The position numbers and the translations under genes were made by a program. 39,603 bases of DNA from a virus: the IMG/VR virus record IMGVR_UViG_3300017931_000004, positions 1-39,603 of that record; one strand, given 5' to 3'. The notes beneath the pieces were generated by a model that saw nothing but the letters and a program-made list of their open reading frames with translations, made no database searches and had not been told where the DNA came from. Of this stretch, positions 1-9,048 are shown in pieces; position 1 is the stretch's first letter, and each line of letters starts with the position of its first letter.

Positions 1-123
1 ATTGGGAAACCCTCCATTCAGGGGAAATATAAACTACCTTACTGGCGTGGTTACGCTTACATTCATAGCCAATGTCGCTGCTTCAGCACCTATAAACGCA
101 CACTATTTCTCATACAAACCGTC
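1..123. repeat. Terminal direct repeat, left copy
   Basis: These 123 bases are identical to the last 123 bases of the window (39481-39603). The adaptor reading frame continues exactly in phase across the join. This is what a circular assembly cut at an arbitrary point looks like. A true terminal repeat of a linear genome would rarely sit inside a coding region. Confidence 0.95.
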
Positions 124-487
124 TAGACCACAGACAGTATGTTTCTTCCAAGACCAAATAGAAATGTTCCCATGCCCAGATCAGGCGTATACTGTCTCAT
201 TTGAATGCTATCAGTACCCAACGGCATTTTTGTCTTCCGCGTCTACTTCATCGCCACAGGTTAAAGAATGGTGGCAACTATTAGCTTACCTGGCTGCCGA
301 CAAACTTTTTACTGACAACGGCGACTTCGAAAACGCACAAAAGTTCAGAAGTTTGCTCGACGAACAGATGAGGCTGTGTAATAGACGAACCATCGTCCAG
401 CAATCGACAGAACGAACGCCAACGATGTATAGTACACAACAAATTGGAGTAGGCTTGTACCCCTTCGGAAGTCCGTTTAGCTATTGA
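1..487 (+). CDS. Head-tail adaptor protein, C-terminal part (gene starts at 38906)
   Basis: This is the 3' part of a gene that starts at 38906 and wraps through the circular join. Joined, it gives 353 residues ending at TGA 485-487. The visible half carries a beta-rich insert and then a helical stretch (SPQVKEWWQLLAYLAADKL, DFENAQKFRSLLDEQM). That helical stretch matches the C-terminal helical part of phage adaptor or connector proteins, which form a ring under the portal. It lies downstream of portal, scaffold and capsid genes and just upstream of the nozzle-like gene, the usual place for an adaptor. The role is inferred from order and fold pattern; no catalytic motif is expected. Confidence 0.7.
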   Translation, partial: LGNPPFRGNINYLTGVVTLTFIANVAASAPINAHYFSYKPSRPQTVCFFQDQIEMFPCPDQAYTVSFECYQYPTAFLSSASTSSPQVKEWWQLLAYLAADKLFTDNGDFENAQKFRSLLDEQMRLCNRRTIVQQSTERTPTMYSTQQIGVGLYPFGSPFSY

Positions 488-508
488 TTTTTTTAATTTG
501 ATAGTCTG

Positions 509-591
509 TGAACACTTCAACAGACGCTGAAGAAGAGTATAAAGAGTTATATATTTATTCTCTTCTCTATAGCGACTGTTGGACTTGTTCA
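509..591 (+). other. Long imperfect inverted repeat (stem-loop) between adaptor and next gene
   Basis: Paired arms run 509-514/586-591, 518-523/576-581, 525-528/571-574, 531-537/560-566 and 539-543/554-558, around a 10-base loop (544-553). About 28 pairs can form, interrupted by small mismatches. There is no U-tract after it, so it does not look like a simple intrinsic terminator. It could be an RNase processing site or an intercistronic control element. A GTG reading frame that would extend the next gene upstream starts inside this stem and is not credible. Confidence 0.6.
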
Positions 592-654
592 AAGCTCTCC
601 TTTCAACTATTTACTTTACATACTATAGTAAAGAAAAAATTGAAACGAGGCTCC

Positions 655-1251
655 ATGGTATACAAAATCATACCTCTGTCTAGTGATGTGCCAGCCACAT
701 CTCAGGCAGACATACTAGAAAACTTTAATCAACTAAATCTTCAAATAGGAACAGAGCACACAGCTCTCAACGCAGCCATAAACAACGGCCTGCATAAATG
801 CGTTACACTTGTACGAACTCCTGGTGCTGCTGCTCCTACTGGAACTAATGTGCTGCTCTCTCAAGAGATCACTGGTGGAACTCCATATCAGAGGTTCTTA
901 GACGCCGCAGGGCAAACCACATACATTCCAGTTCGTCACCAAGCTTGGGGTATCAACGTCCCAGCAGGTACCAATAATGTGAACCTCATCGATGTTACAA
1001 CGATTCTCACTGGCTCACATAGTGCAGGGACTATTTTTGTAAGCGATGATTTAAATAGAACCAGAATGGTTTACTCTCCATACATCTACATTGGCGGAAC
1101 TCTCTCAATTCCGGTTGGGTCATGCCAGTTATTTGCTGGGGCGACATTTCCCAAGGTTATGTCATCAGGAACGTTCATACAGCTCGAAGTAGTCGGTTAC
1201 CCAGCTGGTGGTACCACAGTCACCCTAATCATTACCGAGTCGTTTGTATGA
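655..1251 (+). CDS. Virion-associated protein of unknown function (198 aa)
   Basis: The start is taken at ATG 655, preceded by the purine-rich gaaacgagg. The frame can be extended to a GTG near 508, but that stretch lies in a stem-loop and encodes implausible protein. The N terminus (PATSQADILENFNQLNLQI) is helical. The rest is glycine, threonine and valine rich and looks like beta structure. It ends with an ATGA overlap into the nozzle-like gene, so the two are translationally coupled. The position among tail genes suggests a small structural or tail-attached protein. No family is recognised. Confidence 0.7.
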   Translation: MVYKIIPLSSDVPATSQADILENFNQLNLQIGTEHTALNAAINNGLHKCVTLVRTPGAAAPTGTNVLLSQEITGGTPYQRFLDAAGQTTYIPVRHQAWGINVPAGTNNVNLIDVTTILTGSHSAGTIFVSDDLNRTRMVYSPYIYIGGTLSIPVGSCQLFAGATFPKVMSSGTFIQLEVVGYPAGGTTVTLIITESFV

Positions 1252-3608
1252 GCTATAAACCGCACTACATCGCGTCATTCGAGGAAGACTCTGGTTTACA
1301 CACCTATTACGAGCCATTTCTTGCTCCAGAGAAAGCCTTTCCTGTGTTGGAAGATGCATATTGTTTCAGAGGTACTGTATTACGCAGACAAGGATTTAAA
1401 CTTCTAGGACGCCTTAGACGCGTTCTCACTACAGAATCTCTTGGAAATATTCAGGTCGCAGGAGCTGGTATCTGGTCAGTTCCGCTTTTTACAAATCTAG
1501 GTCTCGACGCCACAGAACCCTTGGCACAATTCCAACCAGGCACTGCAACAAGCCCTATAACCATCGTTATTGCCGCTCCAATCGGTCAAACGCTAACGGA
1601 TGACACTAGTACAGGGACAATGACGATCGTTGGAGCTGGGCCGATTACGGCGGCTTCTATCAACTACAGTACCGGACTCCTGACAATGACATTCACCGCA
1701 GCAGCTGGACCAGCAGCAGCAACGATCACAGCAAATTACTATCCTTGTCTTCCCGTCATGGGATTGCCTACCTACGAGCAGCCAGCGATCAATGATGAAA
1801 TGCTCATAGCGTCTGATACCAAATATGCTTATAAATACGACGCTCCATCAAAGCAATTCATAGAGCTACCGTCTACTCTAGCAGTGACATGGCAAGGATC
1901 TAATTCAGATTTCTTCTGGTCATCAAATTATTACGTAGATCCTACGAGTAATGCCAATCTATTCTGGGCTACAAATAGCAACATGACTGGCGGTATACAA
2001 GATCCAATCAGGTACTACAATAACGCCACATGGAGCGCGGCATTTAATCCACTCATTCTTGCTGCGAGCAATCTCTATAACGCACAGATTATTGTGCCAT
2101 ACAAGGACAGGTTGCTCTTCTTCAATACATGGGAAGGCACTACGGCAGGAGGTATCGCTGGGGCAACTAATTTCAGACAGCGTTTACGATATAGTCAGAA
2201 CGGCACTCCTTTAGCGGCGGATGCATTCAGACAAGACATAGTAGGAAAAGGCGGGTACATAGACGCGCCGACTAGCGAAGCAATCGTAAGTGCGGAGTTC
2301 ATTAAGGATACCCTGATCGTTAAATTTGAACGATCTTCATGGAAAATTGTTTATACTGGAAACGAAGTCCTCCCGTTTGTATTCCAAAAAATCAACACAG
2401 AACTCGGATCTGAGAGCAAGTTTTCTCTCGTTCCGTTCGACAGGGGCGTATTCTCTGTGGGCAACTACGGAATCACCACAGACGATAGCGTCAATGTCGA
2501 GCGTATAGATGTTCAGATACCGAACACAATATTCCAGTTCAACAACGATCAACAAGGCCCTGTGCGTGTTCATGGAATACGTGACTACACAGACGAGTTG
2601 GTATACTGGACCTATTCCATCTCTAGGCAGATTTCTAATCCTCAGCAAGTCACGAGCGTTGGATATCCAAATAAAATGCTCGTATATAACTACAGAAACA
2701 ACACGTATGCGATATTCAACGATAGCTTTACCTGTTTTGGAAACTATCAAGGCACAGTTGATCTAACCTGGGCGGACCTTACATGGTTTACATGGGCACA
2801 ATGGACAGCTCCTTGGAACTCTGGAATGTTGCAGAGTCTATACCCTGAGATCATCGCTGGCAATCAACACGGATTTGTTGAGATTCTTAATCAAGACGTT
2901 CTCAATAACCCTTCTCTATTCATAAAGGCAATCAATCCGGCCGTTCCTACATTTACTGTGCCACAGCACAACCTCTCATCTGGCGATATCGTCAAAATAA
3001 CCAATGTTATTGGAGATGGTACGCCTAATCCCAATGGCCTTAACGATCTGACGTATAGGGTGAATTACCTAGATGCCGACACAATCTCTCTAGAGGTATT
3101 CTGGACGGATGGCAAATTCTATGCCCTCAATGATCCTACTGTGAATCTATTGAGCGCAGCGAGTATCTACATCGGCGATGGTATAATAGCCAAATTTAAT
3201 GGATTCACTATAGCGACAAAGCGATTCGCTCCATTCTACGAGCAAGGTTCTCAATGCAGAATTGGGTATATAGATTTTCTACTAGCTAAAACAAGTCTTG
3301 GAGAAATCACAAGTTCAGTTTTCATAGACGAAAATACTTCCCTTTCGATGACTGATTCAGTTGTCAATGATTGCTTGACAGGTTCCGATATCGTCAATAC
3401 GAAACCAGACAACACGACACTCATTCCATTCCAGGCGTCTCAAGACAAAATCTGGCATAGGCAGTTTGTGCAGGCAATCGCGCAGAACTTCCAGATTGAG
3501 TTGTCGATGAGCAATGAGCAGCTTGCCACAGAATCTATTGCTCAAGAACCTATGAATCTATATGCCCTGGCCTTCTATCTCTCACCGAACGCAAGGTTAA
3601 CCCAATGA
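1248..3608 (+). CDS. Large tail protein, nozzle / tail tubular protein B-like (786 aa)
   Basis: ATG 1248 overlaps the previous stop (ATGA). The frame is open further upstream (to 1122), but that part overlaps the previous gene and is rejected. The protein is about the size of T7 gp12-type nozzle proteins and follows the adaptor, as nozzle genes do. The N terminus contains FLAPEKAFPVLEDAYCFRG and then VLRRQGFKLLGRL, a pattern I associate with tail tube proteins of uncultured podoviruses. The body is Trp, Tyr and Asn rich with propeller-like repeats. Around residue 565 a stretch (FTVPQHNLSSGDIVKI) resembles the small FCCH-type beta domain found in phage tail proteins. The nozzle role is inferred from size and order. 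Confidence 0.6.
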   Translation: MSYKPHYIASFEEDSGLHTYYEPFLAPEKAFPVLEDAYCFRGTVLRRQGFKLLGRLRRVLTTESLGNIQVAGAGIWSVPLFTNLGLDATEPLAQFQPGTATSPITIVIAAPIGQTLTDDTSTGTMTIVGAGPITAASINYSTGLLTMTFTAAAGPAAATITANYYPCLPVMGLPTYEQPAINDEMLIASDTKYAYKYDAPSKQFIELPSTLAVTWQGSNSDFFWSSNYYVDPTSNANLFWATNSNMTGGIQDPIRYYNNATWSAAFNPLILAASNLYNAQIIVPYKDRLLFFNTWEGTTAGGIAGATNFRQRLRYSQNGTPLAADAFRQDIVGKGGYIDAPTSEAIVSAEFIKDTLIVKFERSSWKIVYTGNEVLPFVFQKINTELGSESKFSLVPFDRGVFSVGNYGITTDDSVNVERIDVQIPNTIFQFNNDQQGPVRVHGIRDYTDELVYWTYSISRQISNPQQVTSVGYPNKMLVYNYRNNTYAIFNDSFTCFGNYQGTVDLTWADLTWFTWAQWTAPWNSGMLQSLYPEIIAGNQHGFVEILNQDVLNNPSLFIKAINPAVPTFTVPQHNLSSGDIVKITNVIGDGTPNPNGLNDLTYRVNYLDADTISLEVFWTDGKFYALNDPTVNLLSAASIYIGDGIIAKFNGFTIATKRFAPFYEQGSQCRIGYIDFLLAKTSLGEITSSVFIDENTSLSMTDSVVNDCLTGSDIVNTKPDNTTLIPFQASQDKIWHRQFVQAIAQNFQIELSMSNEQLATESIAQEPMNLYALAFYLSPNARLTQ

Positions 3609-4093
3609 CGTACGCTCCTTCTAATTCTAAGACTGCGTTTGTTTCTACTAGTGAAGTATTCCCCCAGGATGAAAGCCAACTCCTAATCAAACTCACAAAC
3701 TTACATACTACAGTAGCTACAGCCATCAATGTACGAGAGATCTGTCTATACCAAGACAATAACGAAATCCTCACTGGCCAAGAGTTTTCTGTCCCAGGCA
3801 ATTCACAGTTGAAACGATACACGTTCAGGAAGGCCTTTTATTTCGGTGCTATAGCGACTGGGGCTACGTTGAACATAGCACATGGTATAACTGATTTGGT
3901 TGAATGTACGGCGTTTAAAGGGGCTTGCGTGACCGATGTAGTGGACTATAGGCCAATACCATATGTTTCTACCGTCGCAGTCAACCAGCAGATCTCTATT
4001 AGAGTACTTGGAGCCAACATAGAGATCATCAATGGAGCGGGTGCGCCGAACATAACATCGGGTAAGGTTGTGATAGAGTATTTTAGAAACTAA
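3605..4093 (+). CDS. Tail-associated structural protein (162 aa), unknown
   Basis: It starts with an ATGA overlap at the end of the nozzle-like gene and is probably co-translated with it. The C-terminal half contains ATLNIAHGITDL, PIPYVS and VLGANIEIIN. This is a pattern of short beta strands that I recall from small domains at the ends of phage fibre or receptor-binding proteins. No signal peptide or membrane segment is visible. A tail tip, plug or appendage role is plausible from context only. Confidence 0.6.
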   Translation: MTYAPSNSKTAFVSTSEVFPQDESQLLIKLTNLHTTVATAINVREICLYQDNNEILTGQEFSVPGNSQLKRYTFRKAFYFGAIATGATLNIAHGITDLVECTAFKGACVTDVVDYRPIPYVSTVAVNQQISIRVLGANIEIINGAGAPNITSGKVVIEYFRN

Positions 4094-4149
4094 TTACCTA
4101 ATCAAATAATTTCTTACCTGATACCATGAAGAAAAACGTGAGGTAAATT

Positions 4150-4872
4150 ATGGCATGGGCAATCCCACTTGCTATGTCGGCAGGCGGACTATTAAGTGGA
4201 CTTCTAGGGAAGAAAAGTAGTACTTGGAGCGGGAAAGAGGCTACATACAAAAAAGTTGACACTCTAAATCATAATCAACGAACATTGCTGAGCAAACTAC
4301 TACGTCATCCTGAGGTCAAGCTTCCAAACGTCCAAAAAGATCAGATGTATCAACAGGGAACGGATTATCTGAGCAAGATTTTGAGCCAAGATCCCGAGAT
4401 GATGAAACAATTCGAGGCTCCGTATCAAAGGCAATTCCAAGAAGAGACGGTTCCTGGAATAGCGGAACGGTTTTCTGGAGCAGGAGCACAAAATTCAAGC
4501 GCATTCGGACAGACCATGGGGGCAGCTGGTGCAGGACTACAAGAACAACTAGCCGCTCTTAGAGCGAATCTAGGAATGAACGCGTCTCAACAGGCCTACA
4601 GCTACGCGCAATTACCATTTCAACAACAATATCAGAATCAAGCATTGAATCTATCTAGAATTGGGATGGGTTTAGGCACTCCAGCATTTGGATACCAAAG
4701 TGTCGGAGGGACAACTGGTATTGGTCAAGGTCTGAGTAGCGGACTGTTACAAGGCGGAACGTCTGCCATGGGATCTATGGGTATTTTGAGTATGTTAGGA
4801 AGCTTATTCGGAGGAAGCTCTGGAGGATCATCAATGAGCCTGGGCGGATTTAATTCAATGGGAGGTTCGTAA
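4150..4872 (+). CDS. Probable internal virion / DNA-ejection protein (240 aa)
   Basis: The N terminus (AIPLAMSAGGLLSGLLG) is a small-residue hydrophobic, glycine-zipper-like segment. The middle is helical and Gln rich (PYQRQFQEETVPGIAERFS, then alanine-rich helices). The C terminus is a low-complexity Gly, Ser and Met tail. These properties fit the small ejection proteins of podoviruses, which enter the cell envelope with the DNA. It is the first of three consecutive genes of this kind and shares a TAATG junction with the next. No sequence family can be named with certainty. Confidence 0.55.
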   Translation: MAWAIPLAMSAGGLLSGLLGKKSSTWSGKEATYKKVDTLNHNQRTLLSKLLRHPEVKLPNVQKDQMYQQGTDYLSKILSQDPEMMKQFEAPYQRQFQEETVPGIAERFSGAGAQNSSAFGQTMGAAGAGLQEQLAALRANLGMNASQQAYSYAQLPFQQQYQNQALNLSRIGMGLGTPAFGYQSVGGTTGIGQGLSSGLLQGGTSAMGSMGILSMLGSLFGGSSGGSSMSLGGFNSMGGS

Positions 4873-6329
4873 TGGTACAAGTACTTCCTCAACTACAACA
4901 ACCGCCAAGCATGGGCGCAACAATGGGTAATGCCATTGGTCAAGGGTTTTTGCAAGGGGCGACCGCTAGTTTAAATCAACGTATCCAAGATCAGCAAGAG
5001 CAAAAGAAACTAAAACTTCAAGAAGCCTACAATACAAAAACAAATGAAAGTTTAGCGGAAGCGTTTGGTTATCCGGAACTAGGCAAAAGATTGGGATCAG
5101 CACCGCCCGAACTAACATCAAAGCTACTTACAACACTATATGAAAATGGTGTAGAACAGAAATCCATATTAGATCAAATAAAAATGGCAACTGGCGGAAA
5201 CATATCCGTCAATAACCAACCAAATCCAGTGCCGGACAATCAACCTATACAACAAAACAATCCTCAACAAGGCGGCATTGGTCAGAATATTGGATTTCAA
5301 GTACCCAGTCAGACCTCTTCCTTAAATCAACAACAAATATTAGGAAATGCATCTCAACAAACTCCACAGACTATTCCGATACAACAACCGTCTCAAGGGC
5401 CATTACCGTCTACTTATCGACAAGACATAGATCAGGCCAATAAAGATCTGTATGAAGCAATAAATAGACCTGGAGCAAATAATAAATCAAGACAAGCAGC
5501 TCTTTCAGCTTTTAATACTCGCATGAATCTGATTGAAAAGCAAAACACTAGCAGACTAGCACAAGACAAACAATCGTATAAAGAGAAGCAGGATATAATA
5601 ACTAGGGCCGAAAAATATACTGATCCAATAAAAAAAGAAATTACTGCAATTAAGTCTAGCATAGAAAAAAGAAAATCAGATTTTGCACTACAAAAAGACG
5701 CTATCAAACGCGGCAACTTTGGCCCAGGCAGTCTAGATCATCTTCTTTCCCTTATCGGTCTAGATGCGAGTGTGTCTAAAGAGGCTTCTCAATTTAAGGG
5801 AGCTATAAAAGGAAACGTGGTTGATACGCTCAATACGGTCACTGGTCAAAAAAACATGTTTCTTGAACGAATGATGGTCGGAGCTGCTGGAGAACTGGGC
5901 GCTACACCGCAAGGCAATTTAATTTTAGCAGATGGAATAGGGAATAAAATAGCTATCGACGAAATGAAAATAAATAATTGGGACAAAATTGAAGATAGAT
6001 ATCTTAATGATCCAGAATATGGATATGTACCAGCTAAGGGTATTCGAGAATGGGAAGATAAAAATCGTCAAGACTCAAGGATATTAGCAAAAGATCTTAT
6101 GAAAACTATTCAAGAAGATCGCGAATATGGAATGACAACACAAGAATTAATGAAGCTGGATAAAAATGCAGAACCCACACCATTAACAGAGAAACGTGCC
6201 GAGGCGATTGTACAAAGATCTGTTTCTTCATTGAAGAAAGCCCGTGGGAGAGAGCCTTCAAAAAATGAAGTATTAAAATACTCTCAGCAGTTAATTAAAG
6301 ATTATAATTACATAATGCCAGAAGAATAA
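4872..6329 (+). CDS. Probable internal virion / DNA-ejection protein (485 aa)
   Basis: It starts inside the previous stop (TAATG). The N terminus has a glycine-zipper-like stretch (SMGATMGNAIGQGFLQGATA) and then a highly charged, Lys and Gln rich helical region. Residues about 115-185 are a Gln, Asn and Pro rich disordered linker. Long coiled-coil-like helices follow (TDPIKKEITAIKSSIEKRK). The composition and place between two similar genes fit an ejection protein of the P22 gp7/gp16/gp20 kind, but no homology is visible by eye. Confidence 0.55.
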   Translation: MVQVLPQLQQPPSMGATMGNAIGQGFLQGATASLNQRIQDQQEQKKLKLQEAYNTKTNESLAEAFGYPELGKRLGSAPPELTSKLLTTLYENGVEQKSILDQIKMATGGNISVNNQPNPVPDNQPIQQNNPQQGGIGQNIGFQVPSQTSSLNQQQILGNASQQTPQTIPIQQPSQGPLPSTYRQDIDQANKDLYEAINRPGANNKSRQAALSAFNTRMNLIEKQNTSRLAQDKQSYKEKQDIITRAEKYTDPIKKEITAIKSSIEKRKSDFALQKDAIKRGNFGPGSLDHLLSLIGLDASVSKEASQFKGAIKGNVVDTLNTVTGQKNMFLERMMVGAAGELGATPQGNLILADGIGNKIAIDEMKINNWDKIEDRYLNDPEYGYVPAKGIREWEDKNRQDSRILAKDLMKTIQEDREYGMTTQELMKLDKNAEPTPLTEKRAEAIVQRSVSSLKKARGREPSKNEVLKYSQQLIKDYNYIMPEE

Positions 6330-6330
6330 T

Positions 6331-7794
6331 ATGACTAACTTCTTAAGTAAAGTTTACGATAATCTTAAAAACGAACCATCTCAACAAAAAACTATTGAAA
6401 CAGATGGACAGACGGCAGCTTACGAACCCGAATCTAAAATAACAAGGACAAATCCATTTCTTGAATCTGCGTATGAACAAGTCGAAAAAGGTCCTCAAGA
6501 AGAATTAGAAGAATCCACGTCTCCTGAATATTTTAGAAGGCAGGTATCTAGGGTAGGCGCAAGAATAGCAGAGACTCCATTTGATATTCTTGAATCTGGG
6601 CGATCTTTATTAAGTAAGGGAATAGAAAAAGGAACAGAACTAATAACCGGGAAAGAATTAGGCGAAGAGGGAAGAGAAAAAATAAGAAGAGGCGTTAAAG
6701 CCGCAACCGGATCGTTTATTCCTACCGGAGAAGAGATCAGAGAGAAAGAAAAAAAGTACGCAGGAAGTTATCTTGAGCCCAAAACAGCAAAAGAAAAAGA
6801 GTGGGATGAGATTACTCAAGATACCGCTGGAGCGTCGTTACCATTTCCTGGAGCCGCTCCGATCAGAATGCTAGGAACTATTGTCAGAGCATTTACAGGA
6901 GCTTACTTTGGACAAAAAGGTAAACAGATTGTCAAAGAGAGAGGTGGTAGCGAGACGGCTCAAGAAGGAACAAAAGCCGGAGCTCAGTTGTTGGCTTCGC
7001 TTTTTAATCCACGCTTAGCGGCTAATCATATAAATGACTTGTATCAAGATTTTAATAAATCATTACCACAAAACGCTCGTGGAGACGCAAGAAATCTTGA
7101 GAGATATTTAAGCGCCACTAGAACAAGACAATTAAGCGGTACTTTATCAGCTGATGAAAGATTAATATTAGACGAATCTGAAGCATTATTGGGTAAAATA
7201 CAAAATGGCCAGATGAACTATGAAGACGCAATAAACAGCAGAATTAGTTTAAACAAGAAGTCTCAATCCGTTTTTAAACAGCCCATTGACAAGGCCGGAA
7301 TAAGGAATGCCAGGAGGGGTTATACTCAAATTAGGAATGAATTAAATAGATTCATTGGCCAAATGGAACATCAATATCCGGATGCCTATAGATATTTGCG
7401 ACGTGCCGATGAAGCGCATGGTGTATATCAAGGAAGTAGAGCTATATCTAATTTCGTGTCTCAATATTTACCAAAAGACGCTGACACTGGGAAAATAGGA
7501 AAACTATTAGGAGCTACTTTATTTGGTGGCGGAGCAGCCCTTGCATCAGTTGCACCAAAAGCGGCATTGGGTATTGGCGTTGTAACGGCGGGAGTGAAAG
7601 CTGGAGAACTAACCGCTAGAATTCTTAGAAGCCCAGAATTAAGAAGCTTATATTTTAGAGCGTTACGTCAAGCCACATCTCAAAATGCTCCATCATTCCT
7701 GAATACGATGCATAAATTTGAAGAAAAGGTTAAACAAGATCCAGATTTAGTTAAATTTTTAGAGTCAAATCAATCACAATCACAATCTGAATAA
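6331..7794 (+). CDS. Probable internal virion / DNA-ejection protein with hydrophobic C-terminal segment (487 aa)
   Basis: It starts one base after the previous stop. The first half is strongly charged and helical (EKGPQEELEESTSPEYFRR, EIREKEKKYAGSYLEPK). A glycine-rich hydrophobic segment lies near residues 391-420 (LGATLFGGGAALASVAPKAA), long enough to insert into a membrane. The last third is helical and ends in a Ser/Gln tail. It is the third and last gene of the putative ejection cassette. The cassette is followed by a promoter-bearing gap, which separates it from the appendage genes. Confidence 0.55.
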   Translation: MTNFLSKVYDNLKNEPSQQKTIETDGQTAAYEPESKITRTNPFLESAYEQVEKGPQEELEESTSPEYFRRQVSRVGARIAETPFDILESGRSLLSKGIEKGTELITGKELGEEGREKIRRGVKAATGSFIPTGEEIREKEKKYAGSYLEPKTAKEKEWDEITQDTAGASLPFPGAAPIRMLGTIVRAFTGAYFGQKGKQIVKERGGSETAQEGTKAGAQLLASLFNPRLAANHINDLYQDFNKSLPQNARGDARNLERYLSATRTRQLSGTLSADERLILDESEALLGKIQNGQMNYEDAINSRISLNKKSQSVFKQPIDKAGIRNARRGYTQIRNELNRFIGQMEHQYPDAYRYLRRADEAHGVYQGSRAISNFVSQYLPKDADTGKIGKLLGATLFGGGAALASVAPKAALGIGVVTAGVKAGELTARILRSPELRSLYFRALRQATSQNAPSFLNTMHKFEEKVKQDPDLVKFLESNQSQSQSE

Positions 7795-7934
7795 GAATTT
7801 GTTACTCCAGTAAATATGACAAAACAAACTATGCCGACAAAAATAGATAACATTTTATTTCCTCCTAACTAAACAATCATCATATAGAAACGCTCCTATA
7901 TACGCAACCCAATACCCCTCATTCAAAAATAATC

Positions 7935-7963
7935 TTTACACATCCATCCTCCAATGTTACGAT
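7935..7963 (+). promoter_or_regulatory. Possible sigma70-type promoter for the tail appendage cassette
   Basis: The 199-bp gap 7795-7993 is the only sizeable gap in this long + block. It contains TTTACA (7935-7940), a 17-base spacer and TACGAT (7958-7963), 30 bases before the next ATG. A TATATACGCAA motif near 7895 matches motifs in two other control regions of this genome. The match to consensus is partial. Confidence 0.35.
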
Positions 7964-7993
7964 TAAAATAAATCATACTAACATGGAGTGTGT

Positions 7994-8692
7994 ATGGTTA
8001 GACTTAGACAGCAAGCGGAGACGTTTTACGGGACGCCTTCACCACTTACTAGACAAAATCCTACCCCAATATCAGCCAAGAGGGATCCTGTCACATCAGA
8101 TACGGGCTACGCAATTGGTCAACAATGGGTCAACACCGTAGCTGGAACCTGGTTCGGCTTAGCTCGTGTAGCCGCTGGAGTAGCAACGTGGGTATCATTT
8201 GGTACAACCACAGGCTCATTTGCCACAGTTAACGCAGCAACGTTCAATACGACAACCGCAGCGACAGCAATTAGCCTAGCTTCAGGAAATGTCTTTACAG
8301 GAACAGGTACAAACGCGGCAGTTGGGTTTACTTTCACACCTAAAGGCACCGCCGGGCTTACTCTCACCACAGGTACTCTTGCCATTACTAACGGCAATCT
8401 TACCCTGGGTACAGCTGGCAATGGTATCTCTATCAAATCTGGTGCCAATGCACGCATAGGCCAGACAACTCTAGTTCTTGGGACAAAAGCAGTCGCCAAC
8501 ACCTCTGTAACAGCAAACACACGCGTATTTCTAAGCCGATCTAGCAAAGGCGCATCTACAGCACTTGGAGTACTAGAAGCCGTCGTAAACGCTGGCGTTG
8601 GGTTTACAGTCAATTCATATACACCTGCTACAGCCGCGGTAGAGACAAATGACATCTCTGTAATCGACTGGACATTAATAGAATCAGCTTAA
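7994..8692 (+). CDS. Tail appendage protein with N-terminal anchor module (232 aa)
   Basis: ATG 7994 follows GGAG by a few bases; a GTG two codons upstream is less likely. Residues about 35-70 (TGYAIGQQWVNTVAGTWFGL, then AAGVATWVSFG) closely match the N terminus of the protein at 11316-12344. This suggests a shared module that anchors appendages to the tail. The remainder is Thr, Ala and Gly rich beta repeats (TFNTTTAATAISLASGNVFT; GTAGLTLTTGTLAITNG) typical of fibre shafts. It is the first gene of the appendage cassette. The adsorption role is inferred. Confidence 0.65.
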   Translation: MVRLRQQAETFYGTPSPLTRQNPTPISAKRDPVTSDTGYAIGQQWVNTVAGTWFGLARVAAGVATWVSFGTTTGSFATVNAATFNTTTAATAISLASGNVFTGTGTNAAVGFTFTPKGTAGLTLTTGTLAITNGNLTLGTAGNGISIKSGANARIGQTTLVLGTKAVANTSVTANTRVFLSRSSKGASTALGVLEAVVNAGVGFTVNSYTPATAAVETNDISVIDWTLIESA

Positions 8693-8703
8693 GGAGCTTT
8701 TAT

Positions 8704-9048
8704 ATGGCATTTGGAACAAGAGTTCGTTTTGATGAATTGCGACAGCTAGCGTTCGGTTCAATTGGCGCAGCATATGCCGCCGTTGGCGCTGCTACATCGG
8801 ATCATACAAGACTATTTACAATCCATAATTCTACAGACGTTGATCTCTATGTCTCCCTTGATGGAGTTACTACTCATCTACGACTGTTCTCTGGTGAAGC
8901 TAGAGTACTTGATCTCACTGCTAACAGAGTCCAAAACGACGGGCTTTTTCTTTCCTCAGGAACTATTTTCTGGGTGAAAGAAGTTGGTGCCGCTCCATCA
9001 TCTGGCTCTATATGGATTGAGGTAATGTACGCCGATGGAGGTGTGTAA
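8704..9048 (+). CDS. Small virion protein (114 aa), unknown
   Basis: AAGGAG precedes the ATG at good spacing. The protein looks like one compact beta domain: RLFTIHNSTDVDLYVSLDG, a middle strand, then an SIWIEVMYADGG end. Small proteins with the pattern 'hNsTDvdlyvSlDG' recur next to tail fibre genes in uncultured phages (from memory). It ends TAATG into the next gene. It probably forms part of the same appendage assembly; no enzymatic motif is seen. Confidence 0.6.
   Translation: MAFGTRVRFDELRQLAFGSIGAAYAAVGAATSDHTRLFTIHNSTDVDLYVSLDGVTTHLRLFSGEARVLDLTANRVQNDGLFLSSGTIFWVKEVGAAPSSGSIWIEVMYADGGV

Noticed and set aside
508-654. Upstream extension of the gene starting at 655
   Set aside because: The extra residues come from the 509-591 stem-loop, and no ribosome binding site precedes the GTG.
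8119-8655. Long minus-strand frame opposite the appendage gene
   Set aside because: It is antisense to a Thr/Ala-rich fibre gene, where such shadow frames are common, and has no start signal.
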